The position numbers and the translations under genes are program-made. Shown here piece by piece: positions 46,116-57,151 of a stretch of 64,000 bases of DNA. The notes beneath the pieces are model-generated. The model was given only the letters and a program-made list of their open reading frames with translations. It had not been told where the DNA came from and ran no database searches. Location of the stretch: positions 71,436,095-71,500,094 of the forward strand of contig OY294044.1 of the NCBI GenBank assembly GCA_958510825.1, read 5' to 3'. Numbering within the stretch: the first letter of the stretch is position 1; each line of letters starts with the position of its first letter. This stretch comes from Brachypterus glaber. Taxonomy: Eukaryota; Arthropoda; Insecta; Coleoptera; Kateretidae.

Positions 46116-47238
46116 CCCATTAGCGCCCAAATTATTTTTTTTTTTTGAGGTTTTCGTTGTTTTTATTTATATTCGATGTATTTTGGCCCAAATAGGAACA
46201 AAATTATCAAAAAATTTGATTTTTGGTCCTTGCGAAAAAAATTAAGGACCGTCCTCGTTCGAGGACGCTGGGCGTTCGACATAAAAAAAAATACTAAGTT
46301 ATATAATTTAAATATTTTATTATTGGCAAGTATTACTGAAACTAAAATTAATTTTTGAAATTAAATTTTGGAAAACATGGTACACATAGGGTTACATTGC
46401 ATTTACTACAAAAGGATCTTGGTTTTCCTGAACAATTTGTATACTGACATCTTCGCTGCTTATCTCTTTTTTGAAAAATGTGATTTTTTTGGTCATATCT
46501 GACATCATCAGGCACATTTGCACTAGATGTGTTTGGAAAGCTCATGGGTCTACCAGAACCAATTCTCGTACCATATCCTATTTTTAGGTACGTTGTTGCA
46601 ATAACTCTTCTAAAGTCCTTTATTGAAATTGCACCATTGACGAATTTTTTATATAAAATAAAATAGTTATTTATCCTGGTCTATATATAAAGAGATTGGC
46701 CAGAATCAGGTAGCACCATGCCCGAATCAGGTCACCCTACCCTATAGTCCGAAGTAATATGCCATACTCTAAGCGATACGGACGAATCGACAGACATAAA
46801 TAATAATTTAGGCAATTATATAGCACGTAGTAAACTTTCAAAATATTTCGTCCGAACGCCCAGCGTCCCCGTTTGAGGACACTGATTTAATTCAATAATT
46901 TTTTTACGAAAAAACTTATTTATATGGGCATAAATAATTTAAACTATTTATTTGTACAATAAAGAATAAAATTACAACAAAAAGCAGCTTACCTTATATA
47001 TTTAAACATAAAAAAAAACAGCAACAAGTAGTAGCTGTCAATTTATCAAAAACGCAGTAATTTTTAGTTCACATCTATGACTCACTTGCAAAGATTTAGA
47101 AGCAAACCCCTAATAAGGATGTCGAATGTGGTGCCACCTACCGGTAGAAACGCGAACTATTGCCCGAAAGATAGCTGTAACTATAATAGCTAGAGGTAAT
47201 TATGGCGTCCTCAAACGAGGACGCTGGGCGCTAATGGG
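46116..47238. mobile_element. piggyBac-type relic inserted at TTAA
   Basis: CCCATTAGCGCCCA at both ends in inverted orientation, flanked by TTAA (46112-46115 and 47239-47242). The palindrome CGTCCTCGTTCGAGGACG occurs near 46250, a variant near 46865, and again at the right end near 47210. The minus strand keeps the transposase C-terminus. The rest of the transposase has been deleted. Confidence 0.85.
46348..46686 (-). pseudogene. piggyBac transposase C-terminal fragment
   Basis: The minus-strand frame reads from about 46686 to the stop near 46348: NYFILYKKFVNGAISIKDF, then R-rich linker, then a cysteine-rich end with CQYTNC, CSKC and CVPC. This cysteine-rich domain is the DNA-binding end of piggyBac transposases. 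The catalytic DDD core is missing and a stop lies just upstream, so it cannot function. Confidence 0.8.
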
Positions 47239-47365
47239 TTAATTATATTAATTATATTAATTATATTAATTATATTAATTATATTAATTATATTAATTAT
47301 ATTAATTATATTAATTATATTAATTATATTAATTATAATTATTAAATTAATTATATTAATAAAAC
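47239..47365 (+). repeat. (TTAATTATA)n minisatellite, right part
   Basis: About eleven 9-bp units continue the array broken by the piggyBac insertion. Confidence 0.9.
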
Positions 47366-47397
47366 CTAAAAATGCTTTGTACGGGTTGTAGGCAGCC

Positions 47398-49363
47398 CAC
47401 GGTACTCTTGAATGATCAATAGGTTGAACTAACGTGGCAAAAAAATCTGACCATGGAACATGGTAGTAGAAGGTTCACTTATTATAGAATCACCGACAGC
47501 CAAATCCCAAAAACTTGTTTTTGGAAAATAATGTTAAATAACCATCTGCAGAGTTCATGGTCAATACAAACTTAAAGTGTACATTATGTTGCATGATTTT
47601 GGTAGTAATTCTCGTGCTGATTCCGAATATGTTTTAAGTTACTCTCTATCTTTTTCTCTTTTTGAGAGAAAAGCGTATAAAAATCACAAAAATTATTTTT
47701 TCGCATGTTTTAATGTAGCCTAGACATTTTGCTATAAGACAATAAAATAACTTTCTTAGCCTAAATTATTGTCCGATTCTCGTTCTGTATTATTATAAAG
47801 GAACATCTCGTCTAACATTTTTGTGAAAATTTTTAAAATTTTATTATAAACGTGTTTAAATTAAAAAATTAATTATTTTGTTACATAGTGTTCATAATAT
47901 ATCTTTCACTTTGAAAAGTAATTGTCAGATGTGTACATAGACGTTCCTAAAGTTATTTTCTATATTTTGCCCAGACAAAAACATTTATTATTATAGACTT
48001 CACAGTGTGAAGTATTGAACGATGGTTTTTAAATTAAATTAAAAACTCATCAACAATTTACCTCAGATCAAAAGTTTTTTACAATATACACGTTTTTTAT
48101 CAAATTCTGAACTACCTTCTTTCATTTTCTGTATAAAAAATAAGTAAAAATTAAAGGAATTAGATTTATATGCTTATGAATTTAAAAACGGCTGCTTGTT
48201 TTTTTTTTTCTAATACATGATAATTAAAGCTTAAGCAAATAGCATATTATGTCTAAACAAAATAAAATAAAAATGCCCTTATGTAAAACATAAGTTTATT
48301 CATCTAAATAAAACAAAATAATAAGATGACGACAAGAAACACAAATTGATACTGGGAACCTCCAATTATTAACATCATAGTGTTCATTAATATGTATTTT
48401 CACAAGGTCTTCCAATTTTTTAGTTATCCTAAAATGGACATCTTTACATTTTTTAAATGAAATTTTCACGCCGCAGGCAGCACAAACCTTTTTTCTATTA
48501 TTTTCGTGGTCGCTCATTATCTAAGATAAATTTAAAAGTTATCAGTATAGAAGCAATTATTTATTTTATATAACCGTAATATAAATTCTTTTTGGCAAAA
48601 TATCACTCTTAAATCAAATATATAATTATTAAGTTCAAAATACTTACATATATGTAAATAATACTGAAGGTAAAAAATAAAAGCCTTCATCAAAATTTAA
48701 CATTTATTGTTATAACATTATTTCTGACAAATAAGTCAATTTATAACAAGCTAGTAATAGGTAGGTTAATAGTATTATTAACATTCTCAAGTATTCGGTA
48801 AAAATTATTAACGCGCCTCTGTGTTGGACAAATCCATCAAATCTGAAACATCTATAATGACACTGATTAACAAAAAAAAGTATTTTAATAAAAACGCGAT
48901 TTCAAGGGTGTTTAAATATGTATTTAGATTTACCAAAAGAAAAAAAAATCCAAGGTGTTCCTTCGGAACTATACAGAACGAGAATCGGACTACAATTTAA
49001 GCCAAGAAAGTTATTTTATCGTCTTATAACAAAATGTCTAGGCTACATTAAAACATGCGAAAAAATATTTTTTGTGATTTTTATAAGCTTTTTTCTCAAA
49101 AATGGAAAAAGATAGAGAGTAACTTAAAACATATTCGGAATCAGCACGAGAAATACTACCAAAATCAAGCAACATAATGTACACTTTAAGTTTGTATTGA
49201 CCATGAACTCTGCAGATGGTTATTTAACATTATTTTCCAAAAACAAGTTTTTGGGATTTGGCTGTCGGTGATTCTATAACAAGTGAACCTTCTACTACCA
49301 TGTTCCATGGTCAGATTTTTTTGCCACGTTAGTTCAACCCATTGATCATTCAAGAGTACCGTG
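47398..49363. mobile_element. CACGG-terminus foldback transposon with ORF
   Basis: Arms of about 430 bp (47398-47820 and 48945-49363) are inverted copies. The termini read CACGGTACTCTTGAATGATC inward and are flanked by the 4-bp duplication AGCC (47394-47397 and 49364-49367). The 1.1-kb interior is not inverted and carries a minus-strand cysteine-rich frame at 48296-48517. Same terminal pentamer and duplication length as the elements at 11-1237 and 58318-60201. Confidence 0.8.
48296..48517 (-). CDS. Small cysteine-rich protein in a foldback transposon
   Basis: 73 codons from ATG. The N-terminus is MSDHENNRKKVCAACGVK, with a CxxC pair. A helical, lysine-rich middle follows, then FPVSICVSCRHL with a second CxxC pair. 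Two spaced CxxC pairs suggest a single zinc-binding fold. It may be the DNA-binding first exon of a transposase whose remainder is lost, or an accessory protein. I do not recognise the family. It is the only coherent frame in the 2-kb element. Confidence 0.45.
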   Translation of the reverse strand: MSDHENNRKKVCAACGVKISFKKCKDVHFRITKKLEDLVKIHINEHYDVNNWRFPVSICVSCRHLIILFYLDE

Positions 49364-49367
49364 AGCC

Positions 49368-50113
49368 CCTAATCATTAAGTTAAGTGTTGCTTTTTTATG
49401 AAAACCGCATATTCTTGTTTACTGTAAGAAACTTTAATAGCTACACTCAACATAGTTCGTAAAGCGAATTTTCCAGGATTTTTAAGCAAATTTTCTGCTT
49501 TCATTTATTGAGTTTTCTCGACATGCTTTGTAGCCGGTTGAATTTAAAGTTTATTTGTGATGTTTTTGAAGCTTTGAAGGTAAAAAAGCCAGTTTGTTCA
49601 AGAACATACGATGCCTTTGAGTCGGTCCGTTATGAAATTTTGCAGCTGAATTTTCTCAGTGCGGTTGTTTTTTTTTTCGTTGTATACTTTTATGTACTAT
49701 AAAAATTTATTTAATAATATTTCGTACAGTTTTCATTCTATTTTATGTTTAATAAAAACACTGGATTTATTTACTCTTATAGGTTAAACATTTACATACT
49801 TTTAAAAGGATTTCTAGTAAAGTTCTTTACTACTTTTCTTGTATTGAATACTTTACAAAACTACATTCAAAAGTAGCTTTTACTAGAGAATAAGAATTTT
49901 TATATTGTATCATTAAAAAAAAAACATGTAGGCAAATGACTAGGAGCTCCACTCTTCACCATTCGAGCAAATATTTTGCATATGCTGTTATTGCTTTAAT
50001 AGCCAATTTGAGATTGGTTATAGGACTAAAAATGGTTGTTTTATCTGAAATACTATGCAGTAAATAGTGTTCTATTTCTACACACACTGATACATTCGAG
50101 TTATTTTTAGAGG
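49368..50113. other. No recognisable gene
   Basis: AT-rich. The 64-codon frame at 49508-49702 is not recognisable. Confidence 0.5.
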
Positions 50114-50115
50114 TA

Positions 50116-51004
50116 AGGTGAGTGAGCCAATTATTGCCGTGTTCCTAATATTGCCACCCCCTCTTAAACTTGTTAGTTCGTCTTCTGTGTCAAAGATGGC
50201 AATGCCACCATATCTGTTATATCGAAAAAATGCCTGTTAATATGTATCTGTATCCAGTTTGTAATCGCGTACACACAAACGCAGTTCGTGTTTCGTGCTC
50301 TTTCACTATGTAAAATTGTTCTGACTGTCGCAAGCTGGGTAGCATCGAATATTGCAGAACGTAATAAAGTAGGCACAAACATGCACTTTCTTAGCCCATA
50401 TTTTGTTTCACTTAATAAAGAAGCGTAAAGGTAATTTTTGATATTATTGTCTAAGTAGCTGTGTTCCTAATATTGCCATGCGAAGTAGTTGACACAAAAC
50501 ATTATAAAAACAAAAAACGACAAAAAAAAAGTAACGAAGAAATCAGAGAGTTCTGAATCTTGGTTCTGCCTTTTATTCGACAAGAATCGCCAGGCCGATA
50601 CATGATGTGCGTATGCCTTACTAAAAACGACAAATTGTTATTTAAGTTTATACATATATTTAATTTTTTTTACTTAATATTGAAAATTATTCCTAAAAAC
50701 AGCTGAAATTTTTATTGTGCCACAATATGGTTTTATTAGTTTGTTAATTGTTTGTACGTTTGCTCTTTACTATTGCCAGTACTCTGGCAATATTTGGGAC
50801 ATGAGTTCCTAATATTGTCAGTATGCAATCTTTTTTAAAAAGAAATAATATTTATTTTGAAGCTCCTGCAATTTGTTTATTTTTTACCCAATAGAATAAA
50901 GATATGTTTATTGTTAATGTAGTAAAGTTTCAGGTCATCAAAAATAAATTTGAATGCAGTAAAAATTAAATGTCTTAACATGGCAATACATGGCTTACTC
51001 ACCT
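50116..51004. mobile_element. 889-bp TA-target element with reiterated TTCCTAATATTGCCA
   Basis: The ends mirror each other over about 26 bp (AGGTGAGTGAGCCA, then ATTGCC) with TA on both sides. GTTCCTAATATTGCCA occurs near 50141 and 50463, and a variant near 50804, and ATTGCC/GGCAAT words recur elsewhere. The frames at 50173-50382 are not coding. Confidence 0.7.
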
Positions 51005-51339
51005 TATATCTCTAGACATAAGGTGGTTAATACATTTTTTTTAAAGTATTTTTTAAACTCATTTTTTACGCTTGGCTACTAGCCAATGGCTAGGCAACTA
51101 ACTTTAAATTATCTTACCTTACTTATGCGAAACGCAGCGTACAAAAACCTATGACATATTTATGTTAAAAATACTTTTTTAAGTTAAAAATATTTTTACT
51201 TTTTCCAAGGGAAATGTTATGTGTTAAACAAAATTAATAATGCTTTGCTTATATATATGGTGTTTGTGAAATAATCTCTTTTTTAATGTCGTTATTTCGG
51301 TCTGTCTGTCCAGGGAAATTTGTGACCACAATAATTTAA
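51005..51339. other. No gene; repeat fragment at 51290
   Basis: AT-rich. GTCGTTATTTCGGTCTGTC near 51288 resembles the dispersed repeat at 44380-44480 in reverse orientation. Confidence 0.4.
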
Positions 51340-52000
51340 TTATTGCCATGTTAAGAGATTTTATTTTTTACTGCATTCAAATTTATTTGTAATCACTTGA
51401 AACTTTACTAAATTAAATATAAACATGTCTTTATTCTAATGGGCAAAAAATAAAAAAAACTGCAGGAGCAACAAAAAACATATAATTGCTTTTTAAAAAA
51501 GATTGCATACTGGCTATATTAGGAACCCATGTTCCAAATATTGCCAGGGTAGTAAAGAACAAACTAATAAGAAAATATTGTGGCAAAATAACAATTTCAG
51601 CTGTTTTAGGTACAATTTGGGCAGTTAAATAATAATTTGTCGTTTTTAGTAAGAGCCTGAAGTACTATCGATTATAATCTCATATCGGCCTGTCGATTCT
51701 CTTTGAATAAAAAGCAGAACCAAGATTTAGAACTCTCTGAATTTTTCGTTACTTTCTTTTCTTGTTCTCAAAAAATTACCTTTTTCCTTCTTTATTGAGT
51801 AAAAGACAATATGGTCCAAGAAAGTGCATATTTGTGCCTACCTTATTACGTGTTTGCCCTGCAATAATCGATGCTACCCAGCTTGAGACAGTCAGCACAA
51901 GTTTACAAGTTTTTATAGTGGGTTTTTCTGTATGCCTTTACCAACTGAATACAGATACATACTCCATATTTACAGGCATAGAGTGCTCAAGTATGGTAAA
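51340..52000. mobile_element. Inverted partial copy of 50116-51004
   Basis: Matches the reverse complement of about 50225-50990, including the TTGCCACAATATG-type, GTTCTGAATCTTGG-type and AGCTGGGTAGCAT blocks. Both terminal inverted repeats are gone. Confidence 0.7.
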
Positions 52001-53030
52001 AACTTGTTTTAATTTATTTTTTTATTAAACTTTTTTCGATTTTTTATATATTTTTTTTTATTTTTCACAAAAAAAAATCAAACCTTTTTCCTTTTTAAGA
52101 AAAATTAAAAATAAATAAATTTTCCTTACATAATGTAGGGGAAAGTACTCTTCTTTATGTAGCAATATTTTTTTAACATACAAATATCCCTGGTATACAA
52201 GCCGAAAATTAATTTAAATTAATTTTTAGTTTAATTTTCTTTATTATTGTTTATTGTTTATTTATATGTATTTTATTATTAATGTATTCTATTTATAATT
52301 TAAAATAAAATGTTTTATTATGCAAAAAAAAAATAATTTTTAACAAAGCTTTGTTAAGAAATTTATTTTATACAGATGTTGAATTTGCGACAAAATACCC
52401 ACACTATCTTTACAATTGCCACATATTTGTCCTGCAAAGTAAAGTGTTTTATCCTTTATCTGACTATTCTACAGAGTAAAGTACCCATTCTGGAATCTTT
52501 ACGAATTGTAGAATATATACGACCTGCACTTATACGGGTTTTGCTAGTTAGATTTGGTCAGTCAGTTAAGTTACACAATTTTTTAATGATTTATTTTTTT
52601 TTTATTTATTACGTTTAAAGTCTTTCCGGGACCTTATTTAAGGTATTTTGTACCATATTAGACTGTCTAACAATACTAGTAATTTTAAAGTGCTCCAAGT
52701 CTATAGCCATTCCATTCTTTTTTTAAAGTTATTCCGCCGTTCCATGTTTTATGCCGTTAAGAAGCCCTGCACTTTTTTTACAAAGTGTAATCTAAATCCA
52801 GATATTCATTGTCTTAAATACCCATAAGAAAATATAAAATAAAAATTTTAAAAATTATTTGACTTTGACGTTTATCATTACTACAATAAAGCTCGTGTTG
52901 CCACATTAAAGTGGAACAGCGGTTTTCTTAATCTGTCTCTTTTTTTCTACTTTAAGTAATAAATCAGTTGCATCATGAAACTTGAATGCACGAATATCGA
53001 TAGGTTTTGTAATAGGCAACATCGCGTTGG
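52001..53030. other. No recognisable gene
   Basis: AT-rich. The 80-codon frame at 52376-52618 has no recognisable domain. Confidence 0.5.
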
Positions 53031-53033
53031 TTA

Positions 53034-53181
53034 GAGAACGTTCCAGTATTACGTAACGCTCCTAGGGGGGGTGGGGGTCATTTTGGAGTGTTACGCCCAT
53101 ATTAATGGTATAGGAAAATAGCGTTACAGGGGGGGATCCAAAATGATCAAAATTTGCGTTACGTAATACTTGAACGTTCCC
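53034..53181. mobile_element. PIF/Harbinger-type MITE, copy 2
   Basis: 148 bp with the same ends and G-rich core as 4193-4345. Flanked by TTA on both sides (53031-53033 and 53182-53184). Confidence 0.85.
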
Positions 53182-53184
53182 TTA

Positions 53185-54506
53185 CTAGTAAATGGAGGTT
53201 TTTAAACATTACCTCAAATAATAATTATTGTTTGAGGTAATTATAAATAATTATAGTTATTATCATGTAAAGAAAACCTCACAATCATAATGTTAACGAC
53301 GCCTTCCTTTTTTTACGTGCCAACATAGTCAGAATTTACTTAACCGTCAAAATATACAAAAATGAAGAATTCGTGGCGAAGATAGTACTATGTTTAAAAT
53401 TATTTCTTATACACATTATTTGAAGTCTTTTGGAGAGAAATAAAGTGGATGATTCTACATCACAAAATATGAAAAATCAACGAAGGAACATTGGTCTGGA
53501 AAAAAGCCCTAATGAAGCTATGACCGTTCGAAGATGAGCATATTGAATGGGAAAAGCGGCAATAAAATTAATGCAGGGAGATTCTGCATTTAAATCTAAG
53601 CAAAAAAGTATTCTTTACCGAAACACATAAATTTAATATTAAAGAAGTAATAATAGCCTTTTACAAAGTAAAATTTTTTGTGGACAAAATGTTACTTCCT
53701 CTTTAATTGCATTTTTTTAATGGTTGCTCCTACAGTGTTTAAGTATATAAAATTTCTTGTATTTTTACTCAATAAATCAATATTTTTTACAAAAAATTAA
53801 CAAAAAAAAATACACATTAAAAAGTTTGGGGCTATAATATTTTAAGTCTCACACATTTTCCGTCTAGGCACGCCTCTAGATAGATTTAAAAAATTACGAC
53901 ATAAAGAATTTTAAAATTAAAAAGAACCTTGGCCAGTAGTAGAAGATGGAGCAATATTGTGGAATCATACCAAGATAAAGTAATTTCCGCAGATTCATCT
54001 TAATGAAAATTTTAAGTACCTACCTATAATGATATTATTTCGACTATTTTTTTTTTAAATTAATGGAGAGCCTCTAGCACAAGCCACAAGCTTATTTGGG
54101 GCTCTCCATGACTCCATAAAATGCTAAAATAAACAAATAAATAAAAATAAATTAACAAAAACTTATTGTTCTTATTATAACATGCAAAACCTCGCTCTAG
54201 CTCAAAGGGTACCAGATTATTAATTAAAAATCTTATTTTTAGTACAATTCTAAAGGGTCGTAACTCTCTTAGTGTTCGTTTCCGGTTTTTCATATTTTGT
54301 GATGTGATGTCATCTCCATTATTTTTCGTCGAAAGACTGCAAACATCGCTCTTGAATAGTAAAACCAATATTTTTAACAATATTTATATTTGAAATTTTG
54401 GCGAAGGCGCATTTCTTAGGTTTTCTATACTCTACAGGGTTATTCTTTTAAATGGTACAGTGTCCCTAGCTTTTAAACGGCGTAATATATTTGCGGTAAA
54501 GAAACA
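53185..54506. repeat. Dispersed repeat family R, copies 3 and 4
   Basis: 53450-53560 (GATTCTACATCACAAAATAT) and 54180-54330 (TGCAAAACCTCGCTCTAG, CTCAAAGGGT, GTAACTCTCTTAG) match parts of 25900-26640. Between them is AT-rich sequence. The 106-codon frame at 54060-54380 lies in the repeat and is not a gene. Confidence 0.45.
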
Positions 54507-54612
54507 GTTACATATTAAACTAAATTAAATTGTTTGATATTTACAAATTTAAAAAATCTATATAAAACATTTTACTATTCCTTAAAACGACTTTTGTTTG
54601 ATTAACGCAGTT

Positions 54613-54683
54613 GTCTCTCCGAAGTGACTGATCGATTTCGTGCTTTTTAGCACTCTTCAGAGCCACATATCGGTAGTAGGGAC
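54613..54683 (-). ncRNA. Hammerhead ribozyme motif, copy alpha
   Basis: Minus-strand order: GTCCC, CCG, GTGGCT, core CTGAAGA, stem II GTGC with loop TAAAAA and GCAC, GAA, AUCGAU-C, AGTCAC, CGG. The outer stem base pair is weakened because the 3' side reads GAGAC instead of GGGAC. Confidence 0.7.
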
Positions 54684-54964
54684 AACTACGAAAATCAAAT
54701 CCTTTCCATATATCTCTATATGGAGTTTAAAAGTCGCTGTAAGGAAAAGCAAAAACAGCTAGCGACATCTACTGCTAAAAGCAGAGACTGGATAAACCTA
54801 GCGACAGTTCTTGAAACCAATAACTGCTTCCTTTTTTGGACTGTCGCTAGGTTTATCCAGTCTCTGCTTTTAGCAGTAGATGTCGCTAGCTGTTTTTGCT
54901 TTTCCTTACAGCGACTTTTAAACTCCATATAGAGATATATGGAAAGGATTTGATTTTCGTAGTT

Positions 54965-55035
54965 GTCCCTACTACCGATATGTGGCTCTGAAGAGTGCTA
55001 AAAAGCACGAAATCGATCAGTCACTTCGGAGGGAC
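54965..55035 (+). ncRNA. Hammerhead ribozyme motif, copy beta
   Basis: Core CTGAAGA at 54988-54994, stem II GTGC/GCAC (54995-54998 and 55005-55008), GAAA at 55009-55012, palindromic stem III ATCGAT (55012-55017), predicted cleavage after C55018. Stem I pairs GTGGCT with AGTCAC, CCG with CGG and GTCCC with GGGAC. All conserved core bases are present with no extra nucleotide. Confidence 0.75.
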
Positions 55036-55400
55036 AACTGCGTTAATCAAACAAAAGTCGTTTTAAGGAATAGTAAAATGTTTTATATAGATTTTTTAAA
55101 TTTGTAAATATCAAACAATTTAATTTAGTTTATTAATTCAGATACCACTGTAAAAGGTGCCCTCCTAGCGTTTAGGATTCAATTGGCGGCAATGTCCACC
55201 GTGGCATTGATTAATCTGCCCCCTATCGACAGCGTGCATTAGGTTCTTGAAACCAATAACTGCTTCCTTTTTTGGACTGTCGCTAGGTTTATCCAGTCTC
55301 TGCTTTTAGCAGTAGATGTCGCTAGCTGTTTTTGCTTTTCCTTACAGCGACTTTTAAACTCCATATAGAGATATATGGAAAGGATTTGATTTTCGTAGTT

Positions 55401-55471
55401 GTCCCTACTACCGATATGTGGCTCTGAAGAGTGCTAAAAAGCACGAAATCGATCAGTCACTTCGGAGGGAC
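55401..55471 (+). ncRNA. Hammerhead ribozyme motif, copy gamma
   Basis: The same 71 bases as copy beta, 436 bp downstream. Core CTGAAGA at 55424-55430 and predicted cleavage after 55454. Two cleavages in a transcript would release a 436-nt unit. Confidence 0.75.
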
Positions 55472-55534
55472 AACTGCGTTAATCAAACAAAAGTCGTTTT
55501 AAGGAATAGTAAAATGTTTTATAGTTACATATTA

Positions 55535-56777
55535 TATAAAATAAACTATATGTGTAATCAGCCATGCCAAATAGTAGAAGAAGAAGAAGAAGAAATTTTT
55601 TTTAACCTGTCAATGTTTATATCTGTAATTTTATGTAGAAAATTGTATTTATGTATTTAAAATAGGATGTATAACGTCCAACCTTATGGTAAAATGTTTG
55701 TAGATGTGTAGACAAATGGGAGACTTTGAATTTTAATTAAGTTAATTTTATTTTTGCATAGTGGCAGAAAATATTTTGTCATACCTTAATTTATTGTTGT
55801 TAATTATGCTAATTCAGTATTTCTTAATTAAAGGTTCGAAAACTATGAAAAGGCCCCATCGAAACGTCACAATTTAGAGAAAATAAGGTTTTTAATTGAA
55901 TACCTCCGATACCCCAAAAACCTAACCTACAATAAACTATAAATTAAATATTTCATCAAAATATTATTAACTGCGCAGTTTCAGGCCAGAAGCCCAAAAC
56001 TGCGCACTCAGCCAATATCAAAGTGCACTTTGTACAATGACTGGAAAAATAGATTGGTGAATTGGTGTTTTTGTTATGGGATATGTCTTACCCTATAACA
56101 CTCATTATGTAACTTTCTTAGGAACACTGACCAACGATTAAATACATAAAATCATAAGCAGATAATTTAACAGCTTGTATGGATTCTGTTTTAAATTGTT
56201 TGTTCCTCAGTTTTGATTTACCTTACACAAATTATTTCTTTTTCTTTAGTAATTATCGTATATATTAAGTTAAAATAATATTTTAATATAATAATATTAT
56301 GTGTTAACGATAATGTCAATAAGTAATTAAATAAGACGATGAATAAATTAATTATAATTCCTGGAACGTGTGTTATTCGGCGGAAATAGCGGTAATAAAA
56401 TTGTTCGTAAATCCTCAGCAATTTCTACTGAAAGAGAAGTCCGGGAAACAAACATGGAGCTAGAATAATTTGTGCAAAAAAGAGAAGTTAGTGGAGATTT
56501 TTACATACGTGCTCTAGACTATACTTTTTCTTCGACTGCAAATATGAAACAATGAGTGGATACCACCCTGTATTACTCGCGAACGCAATATAACAATTTC
56601 ATGAAAATTATTTAATTTAAAATCAGCACGTGTTAAGTTTGTAGATATTACATCACCACCAATCCTCAGCTACCCAATCCTAAAATCTTAAATATTACCC
56701 ACTTTTTTTGTCATTGAAGGTGCATAAAATAAATATTATAAATCGAGGCCTGTGCCGAGATTCAATACAATAGAAAA
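55535..56777. other. No recognisable gene
   Basis: AT-rich. An (AGA)n run at 55577-55594, a small hairpin around ACTGCGCAG at 55972-56015, and ACTATACTTTTTCTTCG near 56519 shared with 8464. Confidence 0.5.
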
Positions 56778-57001
56778 ATATAAAAATAGTACAACCAAAT
56801 GTTGTTGTAACAAGTTTGAGGTATATAATACCATTTTTACGATTATTATAAAACATTATAACATTATTATTAATACACTATTAAAATTGTAGATTTATAT
56901 TATTTAATAATACAACAACGTTGTTGTCACTATATTAGTTTTTTGAGGAAGGATGATCAATAAAGATAGCGACAATCAGCTGACTCTAATAAATGTTTTA
57001 C
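56778..57001 (+). repeat. Dispersed repeat with the empty site
   Basis: Homologous to the two pieces flanking the insertion at 15521-16422. GAGGTATATAATACC at 56818-56832 is uninterrupted here. Confidence 0.75.
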
Positions 57002-57151
57002 CAAAATATTGAAAGTAGGCATCTTGGGCTAAAATGTTTATGCGCATAAGTGTACCCAACGATAATAATGTACAAGTACATGTAATTAAATGTGATATGT
57101 AGTTTATATGTGTACATAAATGTAATTAATATGTGAATTTAATAGTTATTT

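Larger units (their letters stand above)
54518..55523 (+). mobile_element. ORF-free hammerhead retroelement composite (retrozyme/PLE-like)
   Basis: A 1006-bp insertion with the 11-bp duplication GTTACATATTA at 54507-54517 and 55524-55534. It consists of an inverted partial copy (54518-54808), a full plus-strand unit of 436 bp (54809-55244) and a partial second unit (55245-55523). Each piece holds a hammerhead motif. Tandem hammerhead units with long target duplications are known from retrozymes and from Penelope-like pseudo-LTRs. Frames at 54716-54932 merely read through the palindrome. No protein is encoded, so it would need enzymes in trans. Confidence 0.75.

Noticed and set aside
46690..47230. 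More piggyBac transposase coding sequence upstream of the C-terminal fragment
   Set aside because: An in-frame stop precedes the fragment and I found no catalytic-core motifs in the remaining 540 bp.
54716..54932. Two 70-codon frames on opposite strands with nearly the same peptide
   Set aside because: They read through the same palindrome, so each strand encodes the same words. No domain, and the sequence is explained by the ribozyme composite.
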